From assembly GCF_026914265.1 (NCBI RefSeq), contig NC_069127.1, forward strand, positions 18,859,045 through 18,923,044: DNA of 64,000 bases. The letters run 5' to 3'. Position 1 is the first letter of the stretch. Every line of letters starts with the position of its first letter. A program made the translations under genes and the position numbers. Below, one piece after another: positions 32,201 to 44,159 of this stretch. The DNA is from Mya arenaria (taxonomy: Eukaryota > Mollusca > Bivalvia > Myida > Myidae). The notes under the pieces were generated by a model that was not told the DNA's origin, did no database searches, and worked only from the letters and a program-made list of their open reading frames with translations.

Positions 32201-35068
32201 TTCCTCCTGTGCCTGGACCCACTGATTGCCCACCGCCCCACCGCATACCAACAACACATGGACGAGGTCGTTAATTTGGTAACTTCGCTTACAGGCCGTG
32301 GATGCCTCACTTTCTCTAACACCCAGGCTTGCTACAAACAAATACCGATTATAGAGTTTTTATTGGCTCATGCTTGTTTAATTCTAATTGTGTCAAAGTT
32401 TAATGTCCTTGGAGTTGTTTGTGGTCATGAATGTGACCTTATTTGAAGGTCATGCATATAAAATGTCCCCACTCCCTACATTAAGATTTACATGTATCTA
32501 AATACATGATCAATTTAAATAAATTGAGAAATTCAAGAGGATAAACAAGTTTGTAGCCTGCTTGTCGATGTTGTGATATGTATAATCAAGGTTTCTGTTT
32601 TAATGCTTTTTATCTCTGATTAAACCATTTAACTAGAATGAACAAGACATCTGCTAGATTGTCTTTAAAGCTGCACTCTCACAGATTGAACATTTTGACA
32701 ACTTCATTATTTTTTGTCTTGGAACGAGCCAATTTTTGCGAAAATCCATGGAAACCAGTTAAATAAGACTGCTGACAAAAAGTTAGATCGCAGATTTTTA
32801 TATTCAAGTTCAAAAGTTGATGTTTTATACATTTTTCTTAAATTGTTAGTAACGGTTTAAGCCATTAAACATTAATTTTCGAATGGAAATATAAAAATCT
32901 ACGATCTGTTTTTTTGTCAGCAATCTTATATCATTGGTTTGCAGATATTTATGCAAAAATTTGCTCTTTCCAAGACAAAATGAAAAAGTTGTAAAAACGG
33001 TATATCAGTGAGAGTGCAGCTTTAAATACACTAAATAGGAGCAGAAAAGTACACATGTAATGTAGTATTATGCAGTACATTACACAGGAGCATTAGTACG
33101 ATACATGTACATGTACAAATACTGCTTATACATGTACAAATCTAGTACAATGTCATTCCAGAAACCTTGGTTAGTCATCTGCATGTTGTGGGGCACTAGT
33201 TGATCATTATATTAGTTACAGTTTATTGCCGTAATCAGAGCACGCATTTAATTTTTAACTACCCTGTGAAATATCCTATTGCATACTTTAGTATGGTAGA
33301 AGTTTTTACTTTTTAAGTAGAAATTAACCAAATACAGAGAAAAGAAATTCAAACAGGTATTTAGGAATTTGCATTCGTCTTGCCAGAAATTGAAAAAGAT
33401 ACTAACAAGCTGCTTGATATAACAACGTGGAATATCACATTTGTTACTCAATCTAAATATCATTTGTGCCTGTTGCGTACATTTTTTTTTGCACTTTACA
33501 TCTGGCAAGTCAACCTTGATCTATAATGTATGTTGGTATTATAATGCAAAGCATGGACAACAAAAAAATCACATTGTCCAGCATATTCCCATGTTGTTCA
33601 ACATCCTTGTTCTGCCATTCATAATCCATTCTTACAGTGAAGAGATCTGAGCGCAAATTGTCGGAAAAGAATGACTTGAAACAAGTTTGCACATAAACAA
33701 GTTTGCACATATTTATGTTATACAACAAGTTACAGGGTGTCATGCACACGAATCCAATCTCTAAGCCTGTGTGCAACTGATCCTATCATAGGATAAAGTC
33801 CATAAAACATAAAAATAAAGACATTCAAACTATCGTATTTTTATCGTCTCTAAACTGTTGATAGGATCCATTTAAGAGAAGTTTGAAAAAAAAAATGATG
33901 TTCAGGCCCGCGCCTTTAAGCCTAGCAGAATGCTACGCCACTGAATCGCATGTGGTATTTACAGAAGCATGTTTGCAGTTGATTAGAATAACATCACATG
34001 GGAGAAGTCAAACTAAACCTGTTTCTTATATATTGTTAGCATGACCTGAACTGACCTAAACCCATGTACTCTGCATTAACTTTGAGGCATTCAGTCATTG
34101 ATTATATTTTTAATATCAGTGAAACTTAGACCTATTTTGGTTAACCTTTATTCCATAAGTGAAATCACTTGTGTACAGTCTCATGCTTCTTGTAGAAAAC
34201 AAAAAGATTGACTCTTGTTCAACATGCTTAAAAATATATAGTGCATATGTCATTATGGCATATTTTCCATTATAGATATTTTTTAAAAGATATTTCAGAA
34301 CTGAAGATGTAAATGCAAATAACAAATAAAGTTCTCTGAAAGTGCGGTTATTGCAAGTATCATTCATTGTTTTTAGAATAAAAATATAAAATAAAATAAT
34401 AAAAAAATGTTTAAAATCAGAAATGGAATGGCACACAGTTTGAATGTTTTGACAACTTTTTTTTATTTTCTGTCTTGGAACGAGCCAATTTTTGCGAAAA
34501 TGCATGGAAACCAGTTACTTAAGATTGCTGACGAAAAATAGATTTTTATATAATTTAAGTTAAAAAAATTAATGTTTTATGGGTTTTTTTTCTTAAACTG
34601 TTAGTAACTGTGTAAGCCATGAAACATTAGTTTTCAAATTAAAATATGAAAATCTGCGATCCGATCTTTGTCAGCAATCTTTTATCATTGGTTTAAAGAT
34701 ATTTACGCTAAAATTTGCTCTATCCCAGACAAAAAATAAAAAAAAGTTGTCAAAACGGTATATCAGTGAGAGTGCAGCTTTAAAGTACGTACTACAGGCT
34801 GACCAGTTATGCAGACATCTTGGTTTGAGATCACAGGATAAAAATAAGATAAAAATGATTTGTTTAAAAAACCAAACACTTGAATTATTTATGACAGGAT
34901 GACCAGTCAGTAACCCAGGTGCCGCAGTTTGAAAGCGCGGGAACAAGGCCAAGACTCGGACGCCAGAAATCTGTCATGAACTACGTCTCTGACGAACAGC
35001 GGCGCTGGAAATCAACCGTTCAGGAACAGAGGAAGAACATTTATGATAAACACACAATGCTGAACTAG
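26283..35068 (+). CDS. TMEM9: TMEM9 (transmembrane protein 9), five exons
   Basis: Exons are 26283-26369, 31066-31199, 31829-31922, 32147-32266 (or to 32278) and 34898-35068, all in phase, giving 201 or 205 aa against 183 in human TMEM9. Exon 1 is a signal peptide (hydrophobic ACILLSVLIS). Exons 2-3 form the Cys-rich luminal domain: EDARCKCVCPKF, then NCDFVVG and CAMCQCKYENRNTATIK, with an N-x-S/T site (NST). Exon 4 carries the membrane helix and LDPLIAHRPTAYQQH. Exon 5 is the cytosolic tail, ending with the family signature RRWKSTVQEQRKNIYDKHTM. Human TMEM9 is an endolysosomal type I protein linked to v-ATPase and Wnt signalling and to CLC transporters; that role is by homology. Two exon-4 donors (GAG|GTCGTT, TTG|GTAACT) keep frame. 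Intron 1 carries the inverted-array element and intron 4 two MITEs. Confidence 0.92.
26839..27971 (+). repeat. Left array: eight units of 148 or 157 bp
   Basis: Units start with GGATTCC at 26841, 26989, 27137, 27294, 27451, 27608, 27765 and 27913. The spacing is 148, 148, 157, 157, 157, 157 and 148, the difference being a 9-bp AATTA(G/T)TAA-type insertion. Each unit contains an inverted pair, GGATTCCGGTAGTTT and AAACTACCGGAATCC, about 30 bp apart. Units are nearly identical, so the array is young or homogenised. Confidence 0.95.
27971..28367 (+). pseudogene. SGNH/GDSL-hydrolase C-terminal fragment (cargo of the inverted-array element)
   Basis: The plus strand encodes PDPKLLQALRAFQPHLVVI, then a GGND block (SGNH block III, Gly-x-Asn-Asp). 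It continues with VYLCGITERGTFPR, HRSFNAQRKKINEIF and DLVHLDETGLKKL. The D-L-V-H at 28299-28310 is the block V Asp-x-x-His dyad. The first part and the rest are in different frames, with the shift at a run of seven Gs (28039-28045) just before GGND. Block I with the nucleophile Ser is absent, so only the C-terminal two-thirds were captured. Stop TGA is at 28365-28367 and AATAAA at 28401. GC content is far above that of the flanking arrays. Relatives occur in animal transposable elements, where such domains serve as esterase-like accessories (family knowledge). Confidence 0.7.
28711..29990 (-). repeat. Right array: six units of about 184-226 bp, inverted relative to the left array
   Basis: GGGGATTCC starts occur at 28711, 28937, 29159, 29381, 29603 and 29787 (spacing 226, 222, 222, 222, 184). 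Each unit carries GGATTCCGGTAGCTTGGTCA and CAAACTACCGGAATCCTTGT, that is, the left-array palindrome in opposite orientation, joined by a different ~140-bp spacer (GGTGTACCTCGTAGAACATT type). The last unit and the end lose one spacer segment. Confidence 0.93.
32664..33026. mobile_element. Palindromic MITE, 363 bp, copy 1
   Basis: The element starts TTTAAAGCTGCACTCTCAC and ends GTGAGAGTGCAGCTTTAAA. Most of its length pairs as one long inverted repeat: TTGTCTTGGAACGAGCCAAT with its inverted partner near 32955-32985, and GACTGCTGACAAAAAG with its partner near 32915-32930. Target preference for TTAA or TTTAAA is suggested by the ends. It lies in TMEM9 intron 4 (exon 4 ends at 32266 or 32278). Confidence 0.88.
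34435..34784. mobile_element. Palindromic MITE, copy 2
   Basis: This is the same family as 32664-33026. It shares GTCTTGGAACGAGCCAATTT, ATGGAAACCAGTTA and the right end CAGTGAGAGTGCAGCTTTAA. The left terminal repeat is degraded, so the copy is older or truncated. It is in the same TMEM9 intron, in the same orientation. Confidence 0.85.
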
Positions 35069-35336
35069 TTTATTAATTAGTTTATTGGTAAATGTTTGTA
35101 TGTATAGATATGTATGGTACATGTAGATGATCATGATGTTATACATGAGTTGATTACTGAGTTGAGGAAAAATATGTTTTATAGATAAACACATACCACA
35201 CAATTCCCAACTAATAATGAACAAGTTGATTTTAAAAGTACATGTATGTAGATGATCTTGATCCTGTTGTAAGCTGATTATGGAATAGAGGAATACTCTG
35301 TTAAATATACAAATACACACTTCATTTTTTGCTAAT

Positions 35337-35639
35337 CATAATGCACTAGACAATTGTAACCACGGCCCCCGCCAAGTCGGGGGGTATATCGGTGAATTGG
35401 GCAGTGTTTTTACCTTCCAGGTGTCGGGTGAATGAGGTGGTTTTGTCTTCGTGCAAAATATAGCGGGGAATGGCCTTACATAGGGTCCCTGGGGTGCGGG
35501 GGTATTTGGTAGGGATTTTACCATCATTTCATCCCCGCAGGGCGGAGATTTTACCCAGAGTTGGCTGGACCGAAAGTCAAAGTCCCCGCTATTCCCTGGA
35601 CCTGGGAGAGCCGTGGTTACAATCGACTGGTGCATAATG
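35337..35639. mobile_element. MITE, 303 bp, with 29-bp terminal inverted repeats
   Basis: The left end CATAATGCACTAGACAATTG continues into TAACCACGG. The right end in reverse complement reads CATTATGCACCAGTCGATTG and then TAACCACGG. The interior is GC-rich (GCCCCCGCCAAGTCGGGGGG and similar) in an AT-rich setting. No ORF belongs to it; the frames on both strands are by-products. It lies about 270 bp beyond the TMEM9 stop codon, possibly within its 3' UTR. Confidence 0.88.
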
Positions 35640-37655
35640 ACTTAAGTCCATTAATTAAACTGGAGATTAATTATTATCATCCTGTTTGCCCTTCTTACAG
35701 TCTCCACTCCCCTACCCCACTCAATGTTTGTTATTTGACAATAATTAAATTCAGCCTTGGAGAAAATTATAGTTATGAAAGTCATGGAAACAGCACCAAA
35801 ATTGAATAACAAATTAAATAATTTCAAAGCATATTCTACTCTTAGTTTGTGTTTTGTATAAATAATTGTTTTAATTTTATTTGTTTGCATGTTACTTCAA
35901 ATCTTCTTTGTATATTGAATTATTTTATTTATACTGGTTTGCACATGGTGCATATGTTCAGAACTGTAGGAAACTACATTGAAATTGAATTGATTATGTG
36001 TGTAGCTGTTCCTAGGGAAACCATTTCTTTTCTTTAATATGATTTCTCTTTCCTCTCTTTTTTTATCCATGATTTTGTTGGTAGGCAACTATTGATAATT
36101 TACATTCAACCTTACATCTGGAGTCTGCAGAAATGTATTTCCATCATTTAAGGGCTGTATTTTATTTGATACATTCATTCATTATCACCTAGAAAAAGTA
36201 GAATCTTGTATTTTTTATATTATTAGATGATACTGATAGTCATATTTGAACAGCATTGGTAACATAAACATAGAAACAGTGATTATATTGTTTCTATAAA
36301 ATCTGCACATAGGCTTAAATTACCAGAAGTAATTGATGTCTTAAATATTAAAATGTAGCTAAAACAAAGCTAAACTTTTCTGTTTAAGAAAAATATGTTT
36401 TCTTGAAAAATATTAAAAGTGTCTGTGATATAATCTTCAACTGGTAATGGAGGAAAGACCGTGTGCATCTGAAAGATTTACAAAAAATGCAGTTATTTTA
36501 TGTTCTGCTATGATATTTCTCTTTTTATTTTTCCCCGTTTTCATAGTTTTATATTCACAAATCAGAACTGCTTACCTGGCAGGAAGAAAAACAAAATACC
36601 ATTATAGAAATCATAAATCTCTTTATAAAACAAATGCCCTTCATAGCAGATTTCACCAATGAAAATCATAATGAAAGCATATACCGGGTACATTATCAAG
36701 TCCATTAATTTAGAACATGTAACTTCTCACCATATGATATATTTCTAAACTCATAGCATTGGTATTGAAATCATACCTCTGCTGAATCAAGATTAAGGTC
36801 AATTTATTTTTGTTTTTTATTCATTTTGAAGTTTGAAAACCTGCCTGTCTGATGGTGATAAACATACCTATATTCAATTTGGCATGGCCTAGCTAACAAC
36901 ATCTTTGGCATCCTTCTGTATGAAGTACATGTATGAAGAGTGGCAGTGTTTCATCTGCCCCAATCCTTGATTGTCTGCGGAATTATTTAAGTTTTGAGAT
37001 AGTTACGATGATTGAATATTATGTGTCAAAATACAGAAATTTTAACTGTCAGACCGCACTTGAACTAAATGTATCACTAGTATGCGCAGCCTACAAAAGG
37101 CTCAACTACAAATGGCAATGCCGGGATGGGATTTCAATGGCTTCTTCAACCATGTTTGATCACCGACTGTTCTGGTATAGGGAGTCATTGTTGCAAAATT
37201 GCGGTATAAATGTGCTTTGTTTGTTTGATTGAAAAGCATGTTTATTTGCAAACAGTAGTAGTTTAAAGGTACTAATAAATGTGATTATAATAGATAATAT
37301 AACTAGCAAGTGCAATAAGTTGTATGTTGTATGTGTTCTATTGTCAAGTGTGTTTAGGTCATGTTCACCTGTAGAACTGCAAATATCTGTGACTTGTCAC
37401 TAGAGTCACTAGATATCAATGAAAAGGTTCTTGAAGTAAATGTACATACGTTATTTTCCATTCAGATTTGTATTAATGAACAACAAGGTCTTATTTGTAT
37501 GATAATAAATAACATTCCATGGGATATGCTCCTTGTTGTTGAACTGTACTGTTGTTTTCTGTTTATATATATGGATTATATAGTATTTCTTTTTTAACAT
37601 ATATTTAAATGCATTTAATTGAATTAGAACTAACTTTAAAATGTTCTTTATTTGT
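35640..37655. other. Intergenic, 3' of TMEM9
   Basis: No exon or element was recognised. The TMEM9 3' UTR may extend into the start; AATAAA-type strings are common here and none is decisive. Confidence 0.4.
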
Positions 37656-38350
37656 TTTACCCCACCAAACAAAATTTGAGAGGGTATATTGGAGTTAGCA
37701 TGTCGGTTAGTTGGTCGGTCAGTGTTGTTCAATGATAACTCGTGAAAGAGTTGACGGATTTTGTTGCACATGTTTAACACCATAAAATACAGGGCTTGCT
37801 TGACTTTGGTTACAAACCATTATTTTTTAACATAATTATGGCCCCTTTTCAACTTATATTTTTCAAAAAAATATGGTGTCAAGAAAGTTATTCAACAAGT
37901 TGTTGAATTTAGCAAAAAATGGGACACTTGTTAAACACCATAATTATTACAAACCACCAGTCTCTTACAGAGTATTGTCCCCTTTTCAACTAAGGATCTG
38001 CACACACACACAACAGTATCTTGACAAATACTTCTGACAGGGTCAACAGATTTGAATAGTTTTTGGTAAACATGTTCAACACCAAAGAATACAGGGCAAG
38101 TTCAACTTTGGTTACAACCATCAATTGAGTTACGACCCCTTTTCAACTAAGAATGTGCCTGACCTTTGGTGTTGAGGAGATATCTTATGACAGGTACATT
38201 GGATTTAAATACTTAATATGCATGTTTAACACTTTATAATACAGGTCATGTTTGACTTTCATTTGTAACAATCCTGTTTTGAGTTATGGCATATTTTCAA
38301 AAGCATAGTTTACCATTCCTGTGTCATGGAGGTGTTCAATACTCCTGTGG
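37656..38350. repeat. Modular dispersed repeat
   Basis: It opens with CCCCACCAAACAAAATTTGAGAG and a TCGGTTAGTTGGTCGGTCAG stretch. Three or four degenerate modules of about 150-170 bp follow, with 'CATGTTTAACACCATAAAAT', 'ACAGGGCTTGCTTGACTTTG' and 'GGCCCCTTTTCAAC' recurring. This is the same architecture as the other modular repeats in the window, with a different sequence family. Confidence 0.6.
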
Positions 38351-39353
38351 CAACTCTAGAACAGGGGTGTATGCTGTCATTGAATTTGTTAAGGAAATAT
38401 GCTTTTCTGCATTCTAGCATCTTACAAAAATATATTCTGGATTCATACTTGTTTAATTCTATGTAGTCTATGAATAGGTAAAATACTCAGTGCATCTTAA
38501 AAACATATGATTTGATTGATATATTAACAGATATGCAGGAAAACTTCTTTTCTTATGAAATCAAAAAGATATATAACTTTTAATCCTTAAAAGTATTTGA
38601 CTGATAAGACATAAACATAAAGAAAAACGAAACAAAATAACAAAATTAATAAAACACAACAAACTAACATTCAAAGTAATGTAGATGTAATAATTATAAA
38701 GATTTTAATAACTATTTGCTGTATTTAGTGATGTTGTTGAAATATACAGTTGTAAAACTATTGTTCTATAGATCTGAATAAACATGAAATAATTCAGCAA
38801 GTATAGCAGTGTTGTGCATTTATACTAGTAACTGGTTATTGCAAATCACTTTCAGTATGTAATGTTGAAACTTACAATAATAATTCATACACTTAACGCA
38901 AATCAATGAAACTGTTGAATGAAAAGAATGAGTCGAATACTGGATGAGAAAGCATGTGGCTTAGGTGAAATATTATAAAAAAATATGTTAGTACTGTAGA
39001 GGCAACATCCATAACGCTTGGTGAACAATGTAGTACCCGTGTAATCTAGGTGTCAATTTTGATTATGGATCAGTCCAATCAAACAGCAGGTTAGTAGGTC
39101 AAAAATGGTAACTGGGACTAATATGACATTCAAGGGGTCACTCTACATTCTATAACAAAGATGAATACTGTTTGAAACCAATTGAGTTGGTGTTAATATA
39201 GATAAAGTTTAAGCACAACAAGAGTACAAACACGACAGTACAAACTAACTTGCTATCTAACTACCAAAAACGAAGCACAAGCACAAAAACAAACATTATC
39301 AAACGCCAACCAGAAGAAAACATAAGTTTACACAATTTTAAAAATTCCACGTT
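38351..39353. other. Intergenic between convergent genes
   Basis: AT-rich. Nothing was recognised apart from a likely 3' UTR of the minus-strand gene ending at 39354. Confidence 0.4.
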
Positions 39354-42300
39354 TCATTTAGTGCATACGACACATGTGAGCAGAGAAGTATCATCAAGCG
39401 CCAATAATCCAACCACACCAACATGATAAAGTCCTGATGCTGTTTTGGCAAATTGTTTATCCGTTATGCTGTTATAGGCCTCCACATCTAAACATAGAGC
39501 AGCTGAATATCCAGAAGAGTTAGGCAGTGAAACTAGGTAGCCACTATATTGGTGTGTCCATCCGTCAAAACACGTCTTCTGTCCTGGCACAACGAGCACA
39601 GCACCTCCCCCGAACACCTCGCACGTGACACACCGGATAACCGGCTCTGAGATGGGATTGACCGTAGTGGCGTCCGACTCGGAGGAATCTGGCCGATAGG
39701 TGAGCGGGTGCAGAAGTGAAGCGAAGCCCATCACTGAAGTGGGGCTTTCGTCGGGTATCTTCGGCAGGCAGAGAGGGGACACTGGTCCCCCCGTGGTGTT
39801 TGTTGTGGGCCCAATAGTGTAACCTGGTGAAAATAGTTTACAGTTTTTGCTGAGTGTGAAAACATGCACATATAAGTTGACGTAGTGGCAATGGTTACAC
39901 GGAAGTGGTATTTTGTCGTGTTTAAGACTTATATCAATTGGATAACCGTTGTAGTTTAAAGATGCACTCTTACTCCACAAAAAGATTAACCACAATTAAT
40001 AATATTGTTTTACTATTCCAAAAAGGATAAATAAATGTCGAAAACAATGGTTCTTATGAAGGAAACCGAGTTTAATTTGAAAGAAATGAGCATTAAACAC
40101 GGTATGTCTATCTTATGGGATTATAGTAGACCACAGTAAATCTTTTAGCATTCACCAATCATTTAATATTTCTGCGTTTTCTGCTATTAAATACACGGTT
40201 GTAATCTTGTAATCAATAATTAATATGTTCCATAAATACATTATTGAGTAAGTAGTTAAAGGTTTATCAGTCAAAATTGATTATGTTATACATGAGTGAC
40301 ATTCTAATTACTTTTACACTGAACGAGTTTTCCACAATACAAACGTGAGTGGAAAAGGCTGAAATAAAAGGTTTCAAAAATCTGTTTTAATTTAGTTTTA
40401 GTGTTCTAAAATGTTTTGGTGTAATAAGGAGCTGAGTACTTTTACGGACATATTTCATCAGAGATTTGTTGAATTTGCCTTGGAAAACGTCTTAAAACAC
40501 TGCATGTGAACACGTCTTGTGTCAAAATGTTCCTGGCGATTAAATCAACAAACCATTGTTACTTCTTGATTTAATATTTTCAAATAAAAAATATATATGG
40601 TATAAAAATAGTACCTAAAATACAGTTTCTGGTTAGACAAATGCAAATGTCTTACTCAAAATAGAAGCAATAACTACGAAACTAAATAAAAGCACTGAAA
40701 GCGTTGAAAGGCTGTAGCCAACAAGCGTGATTTTACTTTTTTACAATTCTGTTTACAGGCAATTAATATATAGAAATATTTATAGTGGCAACAAACTGGA
40801 ACCGATAAATGCCTGTCATATAAACCAAAGAATAGGTTATGTAAAATGATGATTTTTTTAAATTCAATTAGCTAGATTCATAAAAATAACTGAAAAATCT
40901 ATATGTACTAGAATATATAAACAGTGCTTTCATCTGGCAAGTTTAATGCTATTGTAAAGTTAATTAAATGAAATCCGATGATGGCTGATGACGTTTTGAG
41001 TATTTGTAGTAGGTAGGTTAAGACAGGGTATTTTAGTCAACACGTTTCAATTTTCTGCGTAATTATCTATAAGCATTCATTCCCCTCGGTTCTGCACCAA
41101 CATTGTTTAGAGTCCTCGACTAGCTTACAAATTCACGTTAATGTTGCAATCTTATAAACGTTTTTAAATAAAGTGGCCTTTTAATTTCGTACTATTTGAA
41201 ACCGCATAACACCGGTGCATTAATTATTTTAATATGTTATGTCAAAAGTAGATCTGACGACACCTAGTTTCGATTTTCAGTTCTAAAGCCCTAAACAGTG
41301 TTGATAGGTAACAGTGACAATCATTTTGCTCCTAATCTAAAAAATGTTAGTCTTCATTTACTGTGTTAAGACCAAAGGCATATAAGACCAACGGCATATA
41401 AAAGAACGTATTGATTTTCGTGAAACGCTCTGATGTGAAATTTACCAAGTAATGTAAAAAGGAAACTTTACATTTGAAATGCACCATTTTTATTGCTTCA
41501 AGAATGTTTACCTTTGAAAATATTGTTCGCGTTTACCCCGCATGATGTGGCGCCCCATCGTGTGAACACTGCAATCACTGTGAAAACAAATAAGAAAACC
41601 ATGGTAACAATCAGCAGTGGGGCTTACTTGGTCCAAGTGTACTTTTTCATGTAACTTTAATAGACAAACATTTATGCATAAGAAACATAAGAATGCAAAC
41701 GTTTTCATCTCAAATACCAAATAGTTCATGGTTTGTGCTTAAATTGTTCCTTGGGGAGGAGGCGCATTTCCGAAGTTGCGCCCCTATAGCGTCAGATCCT
41801 GCACCCACCCCTGCATGTATGTGCTCTATTTGTAAACTGTATTTCCTGATATGGCATTGCCCTCATGATGACTCTCTTTGTCGATAATAATTGGAAAAGA
41901 ACATATCGCACTGTCTTGTGTTACCTTGAGACAAATATTACATTTCAGGTGTTATATGCATGTATAACGATTCGTAATTTCACGGTATCGTCTTCAGGAC
42001 ATTGTTGACAACGAAGTTAATACCTGGAACGGGACCAGGTGCTGTGATTCTACTGCCGAGGTTGAGCATGGCGCCGGTGAGGGTGTCGTTGCGTACTATA
42101 TCTTCAACGATCTTCTCTTCGATGTCCATCTTCAGTCTGAAAACATTGAACAGTGACACCCAGAAGCCAAAATTTATATAATACAAAATTACATTGAACT
42201 TTGTGGAATCTTGTCACATGTCATTTCAATAGACACCGTATATACCGTAAGCGGCAGCGATACTTCTACGACTTGCGAAACAATCGTGAACGAAAAAAAT

Positions 42301-44142
42301 GCTTGGAAAACTGGTTTAAAGGACCATTTTATAAGATCAGATCATGCCGTATGTCCATTCATTCTAGTCATATGTTCTAATGGAGCATACACCAAAACAC
42401 CTTTTAAAGGGGCTCACGTATGATAAAAAAGCTAAAAAAAAAAAGGAAATTGCCGAAAACTGACATTAACTTGACATCGATGTGTACAATGCATTGAAAC
42501 TTACTAACTGAAGTACCACATAGTTTACAATATATTTAAGTTTAGCAGTTATTTCGTATTTTCCATTAAAAAAGATTACTGGGTATGTTTACCAGGTAGA
42601 ATTAATTCCTTATGCGTGATTGGTTAGTCGGTGTTATCACGTGATATTACCGAGGTAGGTGTATAGCTTAATTATGTCACCTTATTAGAATAAGCCTTTG
42701 TAGCTCAGTGAGTAAGACGCTAGACTTCAATTTTTGCGACGCTGGTTCGAACCCGGTCTCCGACACATTTTTTTTTACATTTTGGAACATTTTTTTTACA
42801 ATTATGATATAAAAGAGTAACACATTCTATCAGATAATTGTCCTGAGATTCGTTACAGAAAAAAAAACTTTTTTTTGGTGCCAATCTGTGACACAGTCCC
42901 TTTAAGGGAAGTTAATTTTAACGCAAAACATGTATTGCTATTTTTATAGGTTTTTTTACGGATAAAGCTTACGTTTTCAGCTGTTTTTCCGAAATCGTCT
43001 GGTTGTTTTTTATCATCATGACGATGATGCCGGTGGCGATCGAGATTGCCATGGAGATGAGGATGCAGGCAACGGCGGCCATGTACACTTTGGATTTCCG
43101 GGCAAATGCCTTCATTCTGATGACGTCTTCTTCTCCCGCTCCCGTCCCCGCTCCCTCCGTTTGATGTTTTGAGCCGAACAGGTCTTCCATAGCTGCGGGT
43201 TAAACCATTGGAGTTACTACCATGGTACTGTGAATGGAACCAGCGGTTTAGGATAGGCCTTAACTCTTGCAATGAGCCTATAGGCTAGCATACTAGTTCA
43301 ATATTCTCTGACACGAAAATCGTAACTGGAAATGCATTGAACCATTGAGAAAACATGCAATATGATTGAGTTCTAAATTACCTCATACACAAACATGTAT
43401 TACACTTTGGGGTATGTTTTTATCTAAACAAATTACATGTTTTAACTTTTGGGGTGCATTCTTGTTACCATAGATACATGGGTGTACCACATTACAAGAC
43501 AGGTTTAATCTTCCCCCAAAAAAAACTTGTTTGACTACTTTTAGAGTGTGCATTTTGGTGAAGTGAATGCATATATGTTCTGCTATATTGATATGAAAAG
43601 AACACTTGGACAACTTTTCTTTTTTCTTTCTTTTTTATTGCGAGGGGTGGTGGTGGTGGTGTGCCCCCTCCCATCTTCTCACTTGATCCGCTATTGCTCG
43701 CTTATCCTTTAACCTCTGTATGAAAATCAACGGTGTGGGATTGATGCCGTCTGCCTAGTTAGAATCCATGGTTTTATTTCAACTATCATGGGATCATCCA
43801 GAATATCAATGTTGCGATGTTTTTTTCGCAAACTAGAAAATGTTGGTCAATGTCATTTTTACAAAATCTACATGTAGGCTTATGGTACTTTAAATAGTAA
43901 TTAAAGTTTTCGGAGTGGAAAAGGGTGCGGCGACCCCCACTCTCCGGTCAATGTGCCATTTCATATATGTATTTTCAATGACCTGGGAGTGGTTCTTCAT
44001 TTGTGACTTTAAGGGTCAACGAGTATGTGTTTTCATTACTGTTTAAAATAAATATGATTTCCTTCTTACCATTTTCTACCCGTTTTTCCTTCCTTACTTG
44101 TCCGGCGGGCAGCTCCACTTCTCCCATACCGTAAGCAATCAT
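39354..44142 (-). CDS. Type II membrane protein with short-chain-collagen-C4-like C-terminal domain
   Basis: Complement exons are 44070-44159 (coding part from ATG at 44142), 42973-43192, 42024-42136, 41512-41577 and 39354-39823, all in phase, about 313 aa. Starting instead at 43190 (MEDLFGSKHQTEG) gives 288 aa. The frame is also open 5' of 44142 into an upstream exon ending at 44416, so the true start is uncertain. After a charged N-terminal segment comes one membrane span (VYMAAVACILISMAISIATG), then a short acidic helix (MDIEEKIVEDIVRNDT). A bare APGPVPG stands where collagen Gly-X-Y repeats would be expected. The C-terminal domain reads AVFTRWGATSCG, PLCLPKIPDE, VIRCVTCEVF, KTCFDGWTHQYSGYLVSL and LLTCVVCTK, matching the WGR-C..LCLP..C-x-x-C..GW..-YSGYL..CVVC pattern of 'short-chain collagen C4-like' molluscan proteins. 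Probably displayed at the cell surface. Confidence 0.82.
42690..42766 (+). mobile_element. tRNA-like sequence, SINE head or tRNA pseudogene
   Basis: TTTGTAGCTCAGTGAGTAAG (A box) and GACGCTGGTTCGAACCCGG (B box) are about 32 bp apart and are followed by a T-rich Pol III terminator-like run. The 5' GCCTTTG and the 3' end do not pair as an acceptor stem, so this is not an intact tRNA gene. It lies in intron 2 of the collagen-like gene, on the opposite strand. Confidence 0.55.
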
Positions 44143-44159
44143 TGTGTTCAGAGCGTCAA

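Noticed and set aside
36447-37232. Two frames of 71 and 99 codons in the TMEM9 downstream region
   Set aside because: No splice context, no recognisable domain and AT-driven composition.
39354-39995. Treating the 213-codon frame as a single-exon gene starting at 39995
   Set aside because: A good acceptor (TTTTCACCAG) at 39824 and phase-matched upstream exons carrying the WGATSCG part of the domain show it is a terminal exon.
42690-42766. Functional tRNA gene
   Set aside because: A and B boxes are present but the acceptor-stem halves do not pair and the anticodon arm is irregular.
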